Below are positions 1 to 7,769 of a DNA stretch of 64,000 nt, piece by piece. Position 1 is the stretch's first letter; every line of letters starts with the position of its first letter. Made by a program: the position numbers and the translations under genes. The notes beneath the pieces were generated by a model. The model was not told the DNA's origin and did not search any database. It saw only the letters and a program-made list of their open reading frames with translations. The stretch covers positions 1-64,000 of the forward strand of contig ONHG01000002.1 of the NCBI GenBank assembly GCA_900317585.1, written 5' to 3'. This DNA is from an uncultured Lachnospiraceae bacterium (GTDB lineage Bacteria > Bacillota > Clostridia > Lachnospirales > Lachnospiraceae).

Positions 1-72
1 ACCCACAGCATTTATTTTTTGACCTGTCAAGGATGGCGGCAGGATGGCGATAACCTAAAACATTGGGGCTAA
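1..72 (+). other. Possible 3' end of a gene cut by the window edge
   Basis: Frame 1 is open from the first base to a TAA at 70-72 and reads as 23 residues ending in a D-N-L-K-H-W-G-like tail. The piece is too short to assign to a family, and it may simply be intergenic DNA. Confidence 0.15.
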
Positions 73-128
73 ACCCATAAGAAAAATGATTGACCCTTTA
101 TTTAAGTAACTATCAGGAGTATAACATC

Positions 129-521
129 ATGAATCGAGTAGTTAAATTTTTAAAAGAAGCAGAGACATATTATTTGGCAACAGTAGAAGGTAACCAGTCA
201 AGGGTAAGACCTTTTGGAACAGCACACATTTTTGAAGGCAAGCTGTATATTCAGACTGGAAAGGTAAAGGATGTTTCAAAGCAGATTCACGCAAACCCGA
301 AGGTAGAAATCTGTGCATTTAAAAATGGCGAGTGGCTTCGTGTAGCCGGAGAACTTGTAGAAGATGACAGAAGAGAAGCAAGACAGTCTATGCTCGATGC
401 TTATCCATCTTTACAGAATATGTACTCAGCAGATGATGGAAATACCGAGGTATTTTATTTTAAAAATGCGACAGCTACATTTTCATCATTTTCACATGAG
501 CTGGAAGTAGTGAAGTTTTAA
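129..521 (+). CDS. Pyridoxamine 5'-phosphate oxidase family (FMN-binding split barrel) protein
   Basis: A 130-residue protein with the compact pattern of the PNPOx-like split barrel: an N-terminal helix (VVKFLKEAETYYLATVEG), then strands carrying R-V-R-P-F-G and a Y-I-Q-T-G segment typical of small flavin-binding oxidoreductases in Clostridia. The substrate cannot be told from sequence; such proteins bind FMN, F420 or heme. The start at 129 is preferred over an upstream in-frame ATG at 90 because AGGAG lies at 115-119, nine bases before it. Its TAA overlaps the ATG of the next, broken gene. Confidence 0.8.
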   Translation: MNRVVKFLKEAETYYLATVEGNQSRVRPFGTAHIFEGKLYIQTGKVKDVSKQIHANPKVEICAFKNGEWLRVAGELVEDDRREARQSMLDAYPSLQNMYSADDGNTEVFYFKNATATFSSFSHELEVVKF

Positions 522-620
522 TGACTAAGGATGAATGGTATCGGCAGTTATTTGAGCGACTGGATAATTCCAAGTTCCGAAGCAGTTTTCATCTGAAGCA
601 GAAGTTACGCGCTATTACTA
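521..620 (+). pseudogene. DUF4186 family protein, 5' stub only
   Basis: An ATG overlapping the previous stop opens a frame whose first ~28 residues, with the core S-K-F-R-S-S-F-H-L-K, match the N-terminus of DUF4186 proteins as I remember them. Intact members run to about 110 residues with a conserved C-C-R-G-C-L region, which is absent here. Translation continues to 721 without family resemblance, so the 3' part was lost by deletion or a frameshift after about 610. The family has no known function. Confidence 0.6.
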
Positions 621-677
621 TATTCGAATTTAGTTTATATGAATCAAAGCAAAAAGCTCAAAAAGGAGAGATTATTC

Positions 678-1205
678 ATGGTTTTATTGGTTGTAGATGC
701 ACAGAATGGTATCGTGGATGAACGCTTATATGAGTTCAGAAAGTTTGTTGGTAATATCAAAAAGCTGATTGGAGCAGCTCGAGAACAAGGCATAGAAGTT
801 ATTTATGTACAGCATGATGATGGACCTGATACCGGATTCTCTATCGGGGATGATGAGTTTGAGGTTTATTCCGAGTTTCAACCGATGCCTGATGAAAAAC
901 GGTTTATCAAGTCCGTATGCAGTGCGTTCAAAAAAGAGAGTGGTCTGCTTGAGTATCTGACTGCAAAGGAAGAAAAAGACGTGATGATTTGTGGCATTAT
1001 GACTGATTTCTGTATCAATGCCACGGTAGAGGCTGGTTTTGAGCATGGCTTACACATGATTGTTCCTGCCTATGCAAATTCTACGCAGGACAATGAGTAC
1101 ATGACTAGGGAACAGGCTTACCATTACTATAATGAATTTCTCTGGCCTGAACGATATGCCGACTGCGTACCAATGGACAGGGCATTGGAATTACTCAAAA
1201 AATGA
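678..1205 (+). CDS. Isochorismatase-like cysteine hydrolase
   Basis: A 175-residue protein of the isochorismatase superfamily (nicotinamidase-like amidohydrolases). The expected triad is visible: D7 in V-V-D-A-Q-N-G, K78 in the R-F-I-K-S segment, and C112 in the T-D-F-C-I-N motif following the usual G-I-M-T cis-peptide region. The substrate cannot be fixed from sequence. The start at 678 follows AAAGGAGAG at about 663-670; an in-frame ATG at 639 lacks such a site and would overlap the DUF4186 remnant. It is the only clearly intact enzyme among several broken genes here. Confidence 0.85.
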   Translation: MVLLVVDAQNGIVDERLYEFRKFVGNIKKLIGAAREQGIEVIYVQHDDGPDTGFSIGDDEFEVYSEFQPMPDEKRFIKSVCSAFKKESGLLEYLTAKEEKDVMICGIMTDFCINATVEAGFEHGLHMIVPAYANSTQDNEYMTREQAYHYYNEFLWPERYADCVPMDRALELLKK

Positions 1206-1273
1206 TATAGCGTAAACGGTCTTTGCTGAATACCTTTGTTACCGAAATACATTACATAAACTTCAAGATTATG

Positions 1274-1320
1274 TTGCAGTAAATTCAATAAATCAGTATC
1301 ATATATTTATACATACAAAC
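1274..1320 (+). repeat. Dispersed direct repeat, copy A
   Basis: This stretch matches 6648-6694 in the same orientation. Positions 1287-1313 are identical to 6661-6687 over 27 bases (AATAAATCAG...TTATACA), and the flanking bases are similar. The two copies bracket about 5.35 kb holding the two-component genes and most of the pseudogenes. Confidence 0.7.
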
Positions 1321-1372
1321 AGCGTAGAAGTTTTAAAATATGAATGCGGAATAAAACAGAGGATAAGAGGAT

Positions 1373-1477
1373 ATGAAGAACGATGAACCGGAGATAAAAC
1401 CGGCATATAAAAATCCTTTAATGGAGCATTACGAGTGTGATGGCCAGATAAACATGTTCAGGTATCTGGATAAATAA
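1373..1477 (+). CDS. Small hypothetical protein (34 aa)
   Basis: An ATG preceded by an A/G-rich stretch (GAGGATAAGAGG) opens a 34-codon frame with an H-Y-E-C-D-G-Q-I-N-M-F tail. Short proteins with a C-D-G-Q-(hydrophobic)-x-(M/I)-F motif are, to my recollection, scattered on Firmicutes mobile elements, but I cannot name a function. It fills the 302-base gap between the hydrolase and yqxD remnant and could equally be a gene relic. Confidence 0.4.
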   Translation: MKNDEPEIKPAYKNPLMEHYECDGQINMFRYLDK

Positions 1478-1507
1478 TCTCGTTTATTTGAAGAGGCTGG
1501 ATAAAAA

Positions 1508-1741
1508 ATGCAGATATTTGTAGACGCAGACGCATGCCCGGTAGTGGACATAGTAGAGTCAATTGCAGAAAAATATAATATAAAAACAACTCTCCTGTGT
1601 GATACAAACCATGTCCTGTACTCAGATTACAGCGAAGTGATAGTGGTTGGTGCAGGAGCAGATGCAGTGGATTACAAGTTTATAAGCCTTTGCCACAGGG
1701 GAGATATCATTGTATCACAGGATTATGGAATTCCTTTGTAA
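1508..1741 (+). pseudogene. yqxD: YqxD/YaiI family (UPF0178, NYN-like) protein, truncated
   Basis: The 77-residue frame begins as a textbook YqxD protein: M-Q-I-F-V-D-A-D-A-C-P-V, then the N-H-V-L-Y-S-D-Y segment and D-I-I-V-S-Q-D-Y-G. Family members are about 145-150 residues, so the C-terminal half is missing. The match stops right after the Q-D-Y-G codons (about 1731) where IS-derived sequence begins, so a rearrangement removed the 3' end. Because the lost part includes conserved residues, the product is probably not functional. The family has a PIN/NYN-like fold of unclear role. Confidence 0.75.
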
Positions 1742-2046
1742 TGCTCATTGCCAAGGAACCGGTGGTATGTGCTCTTTGAACAGGCGATATCCTGTTTCTT
1801 GGAGCCAAGATAGCGGTACAGGTTGCATCCCTGAAAAACCATCAGCAGAAGGAATTGGAATATTTCAAAAGCTGTGCGTTTTTCATTAGAGGATTCGCCC
1901 TTAAGCTTGCGGCTGTCCTTGCGTATACCGCAGCGTGACAGTATCCCGCTTATATCAAGATCCTTGATGGAGGCAATAAAACTCACGTTAAGTTCGTAAT
2001 TGGGGTTTTCTTTTGTTTCATTATGCTGTATAATAAGATCAGGCAC
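1723..2046 (-). pseudogene. IS4-type transposase, N-terminal remnant
   Basis: On the minus strand 107 codons resemble the N-terminus of IS4-family DDE transposases, including F-Q-G-C-N-L-Y-R-Y-L-G-S-K-K-Q-D-I-A and S-K-S-T-Y-H-R-F-L. The DDE catalytic core that should follow is absent; the frame ends at the junction with the yqxD remnant. The ORF opens with GTG at 2046, with AAAGGAG directly abutting it. A perfect 11-bp inverted repeat (TAATAAGATCA at 2031-2041, TGATCTTATTA at 2075-2085) lies at the start codon and upstream. Confidence 0.7.
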
Positions 2047-2225
2047 TCCTTTCGGTGTGATTTGTATTTTTTGCTGATCTTATTATACCAAAAGTCAGTG
2101 CCTTTTTGTTGCCAAGACACCATTTTTATGTGTAATTTTTACAATGTTTATAGGGATTTTCATCGGAAATTCTTATGGGAAGTTTGAGTATGGTATAGAT
2201 AGAAAAAAAGGAAGGAGCTATACAC

Positions 2226-2390
2226 ATGAAAAAACTGAAATTGGAAGAAATACTGGAAGGAATTGAGGACAGCCGCCGTGAAAATAGTGTGATGTATCGC
2301 TGTACGAGATATTGTTCGTTATGATCATCGCCATTATGTGCGGTGCGACAAGTTATGTGAAAACCAAATTGAAGTCATACCTGCTGGAGA
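2226..2390 (+). pseudogene. ISAs1-family (H-repeat type) transposase, frameshifted N-terminal stub
   Basis: After a strong ribosome site (GGAAGGAGC) the ATG at 2226 opens a short frame with G-I-E-D-S-R-R-E-N-S-V-M-Y-R, the D-x-R-R...Y signature at the N-terminus of ISAs1 transposases. The frame stops at 2324. Supplying one base near 2298 restores L-Y-E-I-L-F-V-M-I-I-A-I-M-C-G-A-T-S-Y-V, exactly the expected continuation, up to about 2386. The remaining ~330 residues, including the DDE core, are missing. So this is a 5' stub with a one-base deletion, directly before the histidine kinase. Confidence 0.6.
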
Positions 2391-2442
2391 TTCCCATAGC
2401 ACGGCACTCTATAAACTACTACTTTATTTATGCGAGGTAAAA

Positions 2443-4293
2443 ATGCAGAAGTTAGATTTTTTACGAAACAAGTTAAAGCGGTCATCCATTGTTGTGATTG
2501 GAATAGGCATTATAACGCTTCTGGCGGTTGCCTTTTTGCTGATAAAAAGCAATCAAAGCAAAAAGTCAACCATGGCACTTCCATTGGCTGTAGCATTTCA
2601 AGGTGGTTACAAAATTGATGACGGGGAATGGCACCCCATAATCGAAGGAGAACATATTTCTGCATTGCAGGGCGATGTTACGCTGCGGGGAATGTTTCAG
2701 CTTATGTCACCGGACAGGTCAGAAACCATAGGCGGTCTTTCTAATGGGACACCAATTGCTTTGTATTTTAATCACATAGGAGCAACCATACATGTTCCCG
2801 GACAGGAACCGCATGTTTGTGACATTGAGAATCCTGAGTTTGACGACAGTGCTTGTGGAAAAATATGGGCGGAATACTATTATACAGGAACGGAAACAGA
2901 TACAATTGAAATTGTCTTGAAAAACAATCACAATTTTGGAAATGAAAACGCAGTAGACGACTTCCTGGATTCCATGTATATTTATGGAGGAGAGGGTGGC
3001 GTTGTCTTCAAAGAAGCGATAAAATACGAAGGGGATTTTGAAAGAACACTCGGTATTGTGGCAATGGTCATATCATTTGTGATTCTTGGCGTTTCCCTGT
3101 TCTCCTCTTTGATGCGTATCCCCAAAAATGAGATCATGTGGATGATAGGTTTCATGATGCTTTTTGGCGGAGGATATTTTATATTGGAGTCACCGCATAT
3201 TTCATTATGGAATGACCACTACCGATTCAATACAATTGCATCAGAGCTATGTATGATGCTCTATATGTTGAGTATGACTGTTTTTGTTGTGGAGTGCCTT
3301 AGCAAAAAGGTAAAAAACATTGGGTCTGTTCTGACTGGAGTTTCATGGGTGATCCTGGCAATCATAATGGGCATATCTTTTTTTGGCAGTATTGGAATTT
3401 ACGATACCAATCTGGCATGGTCAGTATCACAGTCTTTGATTACCCTGATTTTGCTTGGCTGTGTGATCTACAGTCTGATTCATGCTGAAAAATATAACCG
3501 GATTCTACTGATATTGTCTATTTTCATAATTGCCGCATTTCATGTTGATTTTGCAGCAACTGCTATCGGATGGTGGCAGGGAGGTCTTATCTCGAATATT
3601 GTGTTTATTCTTATGTTTTTTATTATCATCTTTATGATACTGCTTGTAATACCCAAAAATTTTCGTGCGGCAATGCGTGAAAAGGAGATGAGAGCAGAAT
3701 TTGAAAACAACCGGGTCGCCATTATGAGAAGTCAGATACAGCCGCATTTTATATATAATACCCTTGGCACAATTGAGCATTTCTGTTCTGAAAAGCCGCA
3801 GATGGCTGCAAAGCTTGTACATGATTTTTCGTTGTATTTACGAGGAAATTTCAGTGAGCTTGATAATTATGCGCCAATTCGTCTTTCAAAGGAAATTGCA
3901 CATGTAAAGCACTACGTAAATATAGAGAAGGTCAGATTTCCAGATATGACAGTTATATTTGATATCCAATCAGAAGATTTTCTCCTGCCTGCGCTTACCA
4001 TACAACCACTGGTAGAAAATGCCGTCAAGCATGGTCTTATGGGGTTGGAAAGCGGCGGAACTGTTATTATCTCCACATATGAAACAAAATCTGATTACTG
4101 CATTTGTGTAGAAGATGATGGAATCGGCTTTGACAGCACCGCTGTCCAGGACGAGAAAAAGCACGTGGGAATCCGAAACATTCGAATCCGTCTGGAGATC
4201 ATGTGTAAAGGCAGACTTGATGTGTGCGGTGTTCCAGGCAAAGGAACAAAGGCTTTGATCACAATACCAAAGAAAGAGGGAAATGAGAAATGA
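2443..4293 (+). CDS. LytS-like sensor histidine kinase
   Basis: A 616-residue membrane kinase. One N-terminal membrane segment (~14-32) is followed by an extracytoplasmic domain of about 170 residues, then a block of about seven membrane helices, as in 7TM-DISM-type sensors. The cytoplasmic part has a His_kinase (LytS/YesM type) phosphoacceptor segment with H435 in Q-P-H-F-I-Y-N-T-L, then a HATPase domain with Q-P-L-V-E-N-A-V-K-H-G and D-D-G-I-G-F motifs. The start at 2443 follows GAGG at 2434-2437; the longer frame from 2338 runs through transposase remnant sequence. The last 4 bases overlap the response regulator, its obvious partner. The signal is unknown. Confidence 0.85.
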   Translation: MQKLDFLRNKLKRSSIVVIGIGIITLLAVAFLLIKSNQSKKSTMALPLAVAFQGGYKIDDGEWHPIIEGEHISALQGDVTLRGMFQLMSPDRSETIGGLSNGTPIALYFNHIGATIHVPGQEPHVCDIENPEFDDSACGKIWAEYYYTGTETDTIEIVLKNNHNFGNENAVDDFLDSMYIYGGEGGVVFKEAIKYEGDFERTLGIVAMVISFVILGVSLFSSLMRIPKNEIMWMIGFMMLFGGGYFILESPHISLWNDHYRFNTIASELCMMLYMLSMTVFVVECLSKKVKNIGSVLTGVSWVILAIIMGISFFGSIGIYDTNLAWSVSQSLITLILLGCVIYSLIHAEKYNRILLILSIFIIAAFHVDFAATAIGWWQGGLISNIVFILMFFIIIFMILLVIPKNFRAAMREKEMRAEFENNRVAIMRSQIQPHFIYNTLGTIEHFCSEKPQMAAKLVHDFSLYLRGNFSELDNYAPIRLSKEIAHVKHYVNIEKVRFPDMTVIFDIQSEDFLLPALTIQPLVENAVKHGLMGLESGGTVIISTYETKSDYCICVEDDGIGFDSTAVQDEKKHVGIRNIRIRLEIMCKGRLDVCGVPGKGTKALITIPKKEGNEK

Positions 4294-5087
4294 TTGCAGT
4301 AACTGTTGATGACGAACGTCCAATGCTTCAGGCACTGACAAAAGCAGTTGCCTTTTCTCCGGATATTACAGCGATTTCTGAATTTTCTTCCTGTACAAAA
4401 GCGCTAGAATGGGTACAGAACAATCATGTTGATATCGCTTTTCTTGACATTAGTATGCGTGGCATGGGCGGTTTGACGTTGGCGGAAAAAATACTAGAGG
4501 CACAACCTGAATGCAATATTGTATTTTGCACAGGATTTTCTGAGTATGCCCTGGATGCTTTTCAGATCCATGTTTCTGGATATCTGCTGAAACCGATTAC
4601 AGCGGAAGCAATACAGAAAGAAATCGACCATATAAAGGGGCGAAAAACAAAGGAAAAGCTGCTCCAGGTGAAGTGCTTTGGCAACTTTGAAGTTTTCGCT
4701 CATGGAGTTCCATTGAATTTTACACGCTCTAAATCCAAGGAATTATTAGCGGTTCTGATTGACCGCAATGGTGCAGGTGTGACTGCCAAGCAGATTTGTA
4801 CAATTATGTGGCAGGATGACTATGATGAATTGAAAAAAAAGAATTACCTGCATCAACTTTTCTTTGATCTACGCAATGCGTTGAAGAAAGCCGGAGCGGA
4901 ATGTCTGCTGAAACAAACCGGATATTATTATTTGCTCGATACGGAACGGATTGACTGTGATTATTATTGTTTTCTGCAAACCGGAATGCCTGCATTTCAA
5001 GGTGAATACATGACACAATACAGTTGGGCAGAAGTCACTTGCGGTATGTTGTGGAATAACAAATATGAGTTTTTACAAAACAAATAA
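4290..5087 (+). CDS. Response regulator with winged-helix (OmpR/SARP-like) output domain
   Basis: A 265-residue regulator. The receiver domain (1-120) has the acidic pair D7-D8, the phosphoacceptor D53 in F-L-D-I-S and the lysine in G-Y-L-L-K-P. The C-terminal domain (~124-225) reads as a winged helix (L-Q-V-K-C-F-G-N-F-E-V-F, then a K-S-K-E-L-L-A-V-L-I helix), as in SARP/BTAD-associated regulators rather than the LytTR type usual with LytS kinases. Translationally coupled to the kinase. Its targets are unknown; no transporter is adjacent. A terminator follows at 5107-5140. Confidence 0.8.
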   Translation: MIAVTVDDERPMLQALTKAVAFSPDITAISEFSSCTKALEWVQNNHVDIAFLDISMRGMGGLTLAEKILEAQPECNIVFCTGFSEYALDAFQIHVSGYLLKPITAEAIQKEIDHIKGRKTKEKLLQVKCFGNFEVFAHGVPLNFTRSKSKELLAVLIDRNGAGVTAKQICTIMWQDDYDELKKKNYLHQLFFDLRNALKKAGAECLLKQTGYYYLLDTERIDCDYYCFLQTGMPAFQGEYMTQYSWAEVTCGMLWNNKYEFLQNK

Positions 5088-5106
5088 TGATATTTGTGAT
5101 GACGAA

Positions 5107-5140
5107 AATCTTCCTTTGTTTGGCAGAGGAGGATTTTTCT
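5107..5140 (+). terminator. Rho-independent terminator of the two-component operon
   Basis: AATCTTCCT (5107-5115) pairs with AGGAGGATT (5127-5135) through one G-U pair, followed by TTTT. It lies 20 bases after the response regulator stop. The 440 bases beyond it (5141-5585) are very AT-rich; I see only a short hairpin (AAATCTAT/ATAGATTT, about 5296-5330) and no credible gene. Confidence 0.7.
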
Positions 5141-5585
5141 ATTTTCCATAAACTGACATGAAAAAGTTACACAAATTTTAGCATAAACAACAGCAGCTTT
5201 CATGTAAATTCATCTTTCAGTGTCGTTGTTACTCTGCATTTCCTTGTGAAAAATGATGGTGGATAAGTATTAAATTTTTGAGCACAAATGGTATTAAATC
5301 TATTCAAAATCATCGAAAATCGATAGATTTGAAATAAAATATAAGTGTAAAAATATATCAATCCACATGGGATAAGAAAACTTTCAATTATAATTTCTTT
5401 TATCCACAATAAAGCGATTTTTAACAAAATAGAAAAAAATAAATTCTCTGTTTTATACAAAATAAAATAACACGAACTTATCGAGGTTCTGAACAGATAC
5501 TTATTTTCTTTAATATTAGTATCAATGATTCGTCAGGATTATAATCCGTCTTCGATTTTGATGTTGATTAACAAAACATTATATT

Positions 5586-5620
5586 AAAATTCTCCCACAT
5601 TAGAGTGTGGGAAAATTTTT
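5586..5620. terminator. Hairpin terminator before membrane-protein pseudogene
   Basis: AAAATTCTCCCACA (5586-5599) pairs almost perfectly with TGTGGGAAAATTTT (5606-5619) around a 6-base loop. The outer A/T arms make it readable as a terminator in either direction. No gene ends close to it, so it probably belonged to something now eroded. Confidence 0.55.
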
Positions 5621-5685
5621 GAAACAAAATGAACAATGTTCATTTATACATTTAAAGATGTATCTAAGTAGAAAGGATTTTTATT

Positions 5686-6215
5686 ATGCAGGCAATTGTA
5701 GAAACTTTATTTGATACCGTATATTTGTTTTCGGTAATCACAATCGGAATTTTAATGATTCGAAAAAGCAAAGGAAACCGTCAGTTTACCATGTTTGGAA
5801 TTATGGCAGTTATTTTAGGAGGTGGAGATGCATTTCATCTGATTCCTCGTGCTGCAGCGCTTTGAACAACAGGTCTTGAGAACTTTACCGTACAGCTTGG
5901 GTTAGGCAAGTGGATAACCTCTGTCACTATGACTGTTTTTTATGTCGTTCTCTATCATATATGGCGTGAGCGTTATCAGATTAAAGGCTATAAAGCAGCT
6001 ACAGCAGCTATTTATAGTCTTGCAGGATTAAGAATTGTTCTGTGTATGATGCCTCAGAATGCCTGGCTCAGTGCAGATGCTCCACTTTCATGGGGAATCT
6101 ACTGAAATATTCCGTTTGCACTGATGTAATTCCGATGATCGGCATGCTGATGATTCCAAAAACCTGTGCATATGTGTGGACAGTATTAATTGGCTACAAG
6201 GCAATGAAAAAATGA
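5686..6215 (+). pseudogene. Multi-spanning membrane protein, degraded
   Basis: An ATG with an upstream GAAAGGA site opens a frame full of hydrophobic segments (V-Y-L-F-S-V-I-T-I-G-I-L-M-I; M-F-G-I-M-A-V-I-L-G-G-G-D-A-F-H). In-frame TGA codons interrupt it at 5863 and 6103 and a TAA at 6127. Between the TGAs about 79 codons stay open and read as membrane protein. After 6127 the reading resumes in another frame (D-V-I-P-M-I-G-M-L-M-I-P-K) and ends at 6215, implying a deletion of the sixth-helix region. I recognise the type as a conserved Lachnospiraceae membrane protein of unknown role, not its name. Confidence 0.65.
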
Positions 6216-6245
6216 CTTAGCCATTTTTTAGTAGTTTTATTGTAA

Positions 6246-6526
6246 CACAGAACAAAATATGATTTTGATGCATTATATGATGATGGGAGAGCTCCTAATA
6301 AGCATAAAAAGATAATGGTCAATTTTATGGAAAACAATGCGGATTCAGAGATTTATTCCAATGAATTGAAAAAACAAGCTGGATTTAGCAAGGATGGAGA
6401 AAAGGGATTTGATGGTGCAATAACGAATCTTATGATGCAGACATATCTGTGCAACTGCGATTTTAAGATATGCATGAGATGTATCCGGAGGCGACGGATA
6501 AGCAGATAAGGAAGATATTAAAGTAA
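6246..6526 (+). pseudogene. AlkZ-related protein, internally deleted
   Basis: From 6246 the frame reads Y-D-F-D-A-L-Y-D-D-G-R-A-P-N-K-H-K-K, then F-M-E-N-N and K-K-Q-A-G-F-S-K-D-G-E-K-G-F-D-G, which I associate with small AlkZ-related (winged-helix) proteins of Clostridia. After N-C-D-F-K (about 6466) the frame changes; another frame gives M-H-E-M-Y-P-E-A-T-D-K-Q-I-R-K-I-L-K and stops at 6526, which matches the family C-terminus. The middle portion is therefore deleted. The start region is also degraded: a TAA sits at 6243. Family assignment is from memory. Confidence 0.55.
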
Positions 6527-6647
6527 TACAGGTACAAATCAACCCATCCACACAATTAAACAAAAAAAATTATCATATTAAATTTTTTCATAGACCAGGC
6601 GGGGATACTTCACATGTACCGGCTTCCTCTTTGTAATGGAAAAAGTA

Positions 6648-6694
6648 TTGCAGTAAAGTAAATAAATCAGTATCATATATTTATACACACAAAT
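6648..6694 (+). repeat. Dispersed direct repeat, copy B
   Basis: Second copy of the repeat at 1274-1320, same orientation; 6661-6687 is identical to 1287-1313 over 27 bases. It lies in a 300-base gap after the AlkZ remnant that otherwise holds only the terminator below. Confidence 0.7.
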
Positions 6695-6728
6695 AACGGA
6701 AAAGATATAGAATACAAACGGTATTTAC

Positions 6729-6778
6729 AGGGCAAATCAAATTCGATGTAAATCGGTTTGATTTGCCCTCGTTTTTTT
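6729..6778 (+). terminator. Strong rho-independent terminator
   Basis: AGGGCAAATCAAA (6729-6741) pairs perfectly with TTTGATTTGCCCT (6757-6769), followed by a T tract at 6772-6778. It is oriented for plus-strand transcription coming from the pseudogene segment and insulates the convergent DUF3021 gene. Confidence 0.85.
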
Positions 6779-6826
6779 GTCCGATATTGCAGAGTATCAC
6801 TCCACAGACACGCAGTTCGAACAAGT

Positions 6827-7258
6827 CTATAATTCCTTGATTTTTTCATTCATTTTTCTGACATCATTGCGATAGTGAAGCATGAAGCCTCCCCAAATTA
6901 TAAATGCCAAAGCTATTTGAAATATGGCTGCAATAATTCCGTGAAGGAGAGAACTTGTTCCTCCTATCCATCCGACAGTATATGCAACGATTGTATAAAT
7001 AATACAGCCTGTTCCCATGTGAATAATCATTTTAAAAGGCATTGGAAGATTGTCTTTGTGATAAATCATGGTCGGAAGTCCAAAACCCAGACCTACAATT
7101 ATGCATCCGATAACCATTTTGGAAAATTGGTAATTATGTAAACTGAAATTACCGTCATAGGCGATGTCAAATACCATTCCTGTAACGCAGAAAACGGTTA
7201 ATGCTATACCAATGCTGGTTATAGTGTTTTTAATCAAATTTTTCATAGTTTCTCTCAT
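6827..7258 (-). CDS. DUF3021 family membrane protein
   Basis: A 143-residue protein with four hydrophobic segments (about 12-30, 47-63, 75-95, 105-124) and the arrangement of DUF3021, a family almost always paired with a LytTR regulator in Firmicutes. The start is the ATG six bases after AGGAGG at 7262-7267. It lies 10 bases downstream of the LytTR gene in one operon. DUF3021 proteins are suspected to modulate the partner regulator at the membrane; no direct function is established. The ABC transporter genes often found with this pair are absent here. Confidence 0.85.
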   Translation of the reverse strand: MRETMKNLIKNTITSIGIALTVFCVTGMVFDIAYDGNFSLHNYQFSKMVIGCIIVGLGFGLPTMIYHKDNLPMPFKMIIHMGTGCIIYTIVAYTVGWIGGTSSLLHGIIAAIFQIALAFIIWGGFMLHYRNDVRKMNEKIKEL

Positions 7259-7268
7259 TTTTGTCCTC

Positions 7269-7706
7269 CTATAATCCCAGATATTTTTTAAACTCAGGCA
7301 GATATTTTCTTGATACGTAATCCTTACATCCGTTTTTTAGTTTCAAAAGAAGAGTGCCGCTAAAACCAGCCTCGACATTGCTCATATAAGACAGATTGAC
7401 CAAAGTTGATTTTGAAATTTGCATAAATCCGGCACCAAGCTGCTGTTGCATTTCGTACAGTCTTTTTCGGGAACGGTAGCGGTGTTCTTTGCCATAAATA
7501 ATAGTATCCTTGTTTTCTACCCTTACCATGTATATTTCTTTTGGCTGTAAAATGACAATATCATTTTCGTTTTGAAAAGCTGTAATGGGGCTTTCATTTG
7601 AACCGAATATATCAAGGGTACGCTGGATGCTGTCAGTGATTTTATCTGCATATATGATGGCATATGGTTCGCTGTATTCAGGGGAAAGTTCTATACTTAC
7701 CTTCAT
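7269..7706 (-). CDS. LytTR-domain DNA-binding regulator
   Basis: A 145-residue protein without a receiver domain. The LytTR DNA-binding domain occupies about 48-144: D-I-V-I-L-Q-P-K-E-I-Y-M-V-R-V, then Y-R-S-R-K-R-L-Y-E-M, the L-G-A-G-F-M-Q-I-S-K-S-T-L-V-N-L element and the C-terminal S-R-K-Y-L-P-E-F-K-K-Y-L. The start is supported by AAAGGAGG eight bases upstream. Stand-alone LytTR proteins paired with DUF3021 usually regulate their own operon and a nearby transporter. No phosphorylation site is present. Confidence 0.88.
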   Translation of the reverse strand: MKVSIELSPEYSEPYAIIYADKITDSIQRTLDIFGSNESPITAFQNENDIVILQPKEIYMVRVENKDTIIYGKEHRYRSRKRLYEMQQQLGAGFMQISKSTLVNLSYMSNVEAGFSGTLLLKLKNGCKDYVSRKYLPEFKKYLGL

Positions 7707-7769
7707 GTAAAATCCTCCTTTCTTTTTGGTGAGTTAATCATACAATATTTCATATATAATGTCTCGCAT

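Noticed and set aside
726-1046. Minus-strand ORF within the isochorismatase gene
   Set aside because: It is fully antisense to a well-supported enzyme gene and has no family features.
2031-2085. The 11-bp inverted repeat as an operator or attachment site
   Set aside because: It lies at the start of the IS4 remnant and is more simply an IS-associated hairpin blocking read-in translation.
5200-5460. Minus-strand ORF of 86 codons in the AT-rich gap
   Set aside because: Composition is low-complexity Ile/Phe/Tyr from AT-rich DNA, with no ribosome site and no family resemblance.
5863-6105. In-frame TGA codons as selenocysteine or tryptophan recoding
   Set aside because: A TAA and a frame change also occur in the same gene, so decay explains it better.
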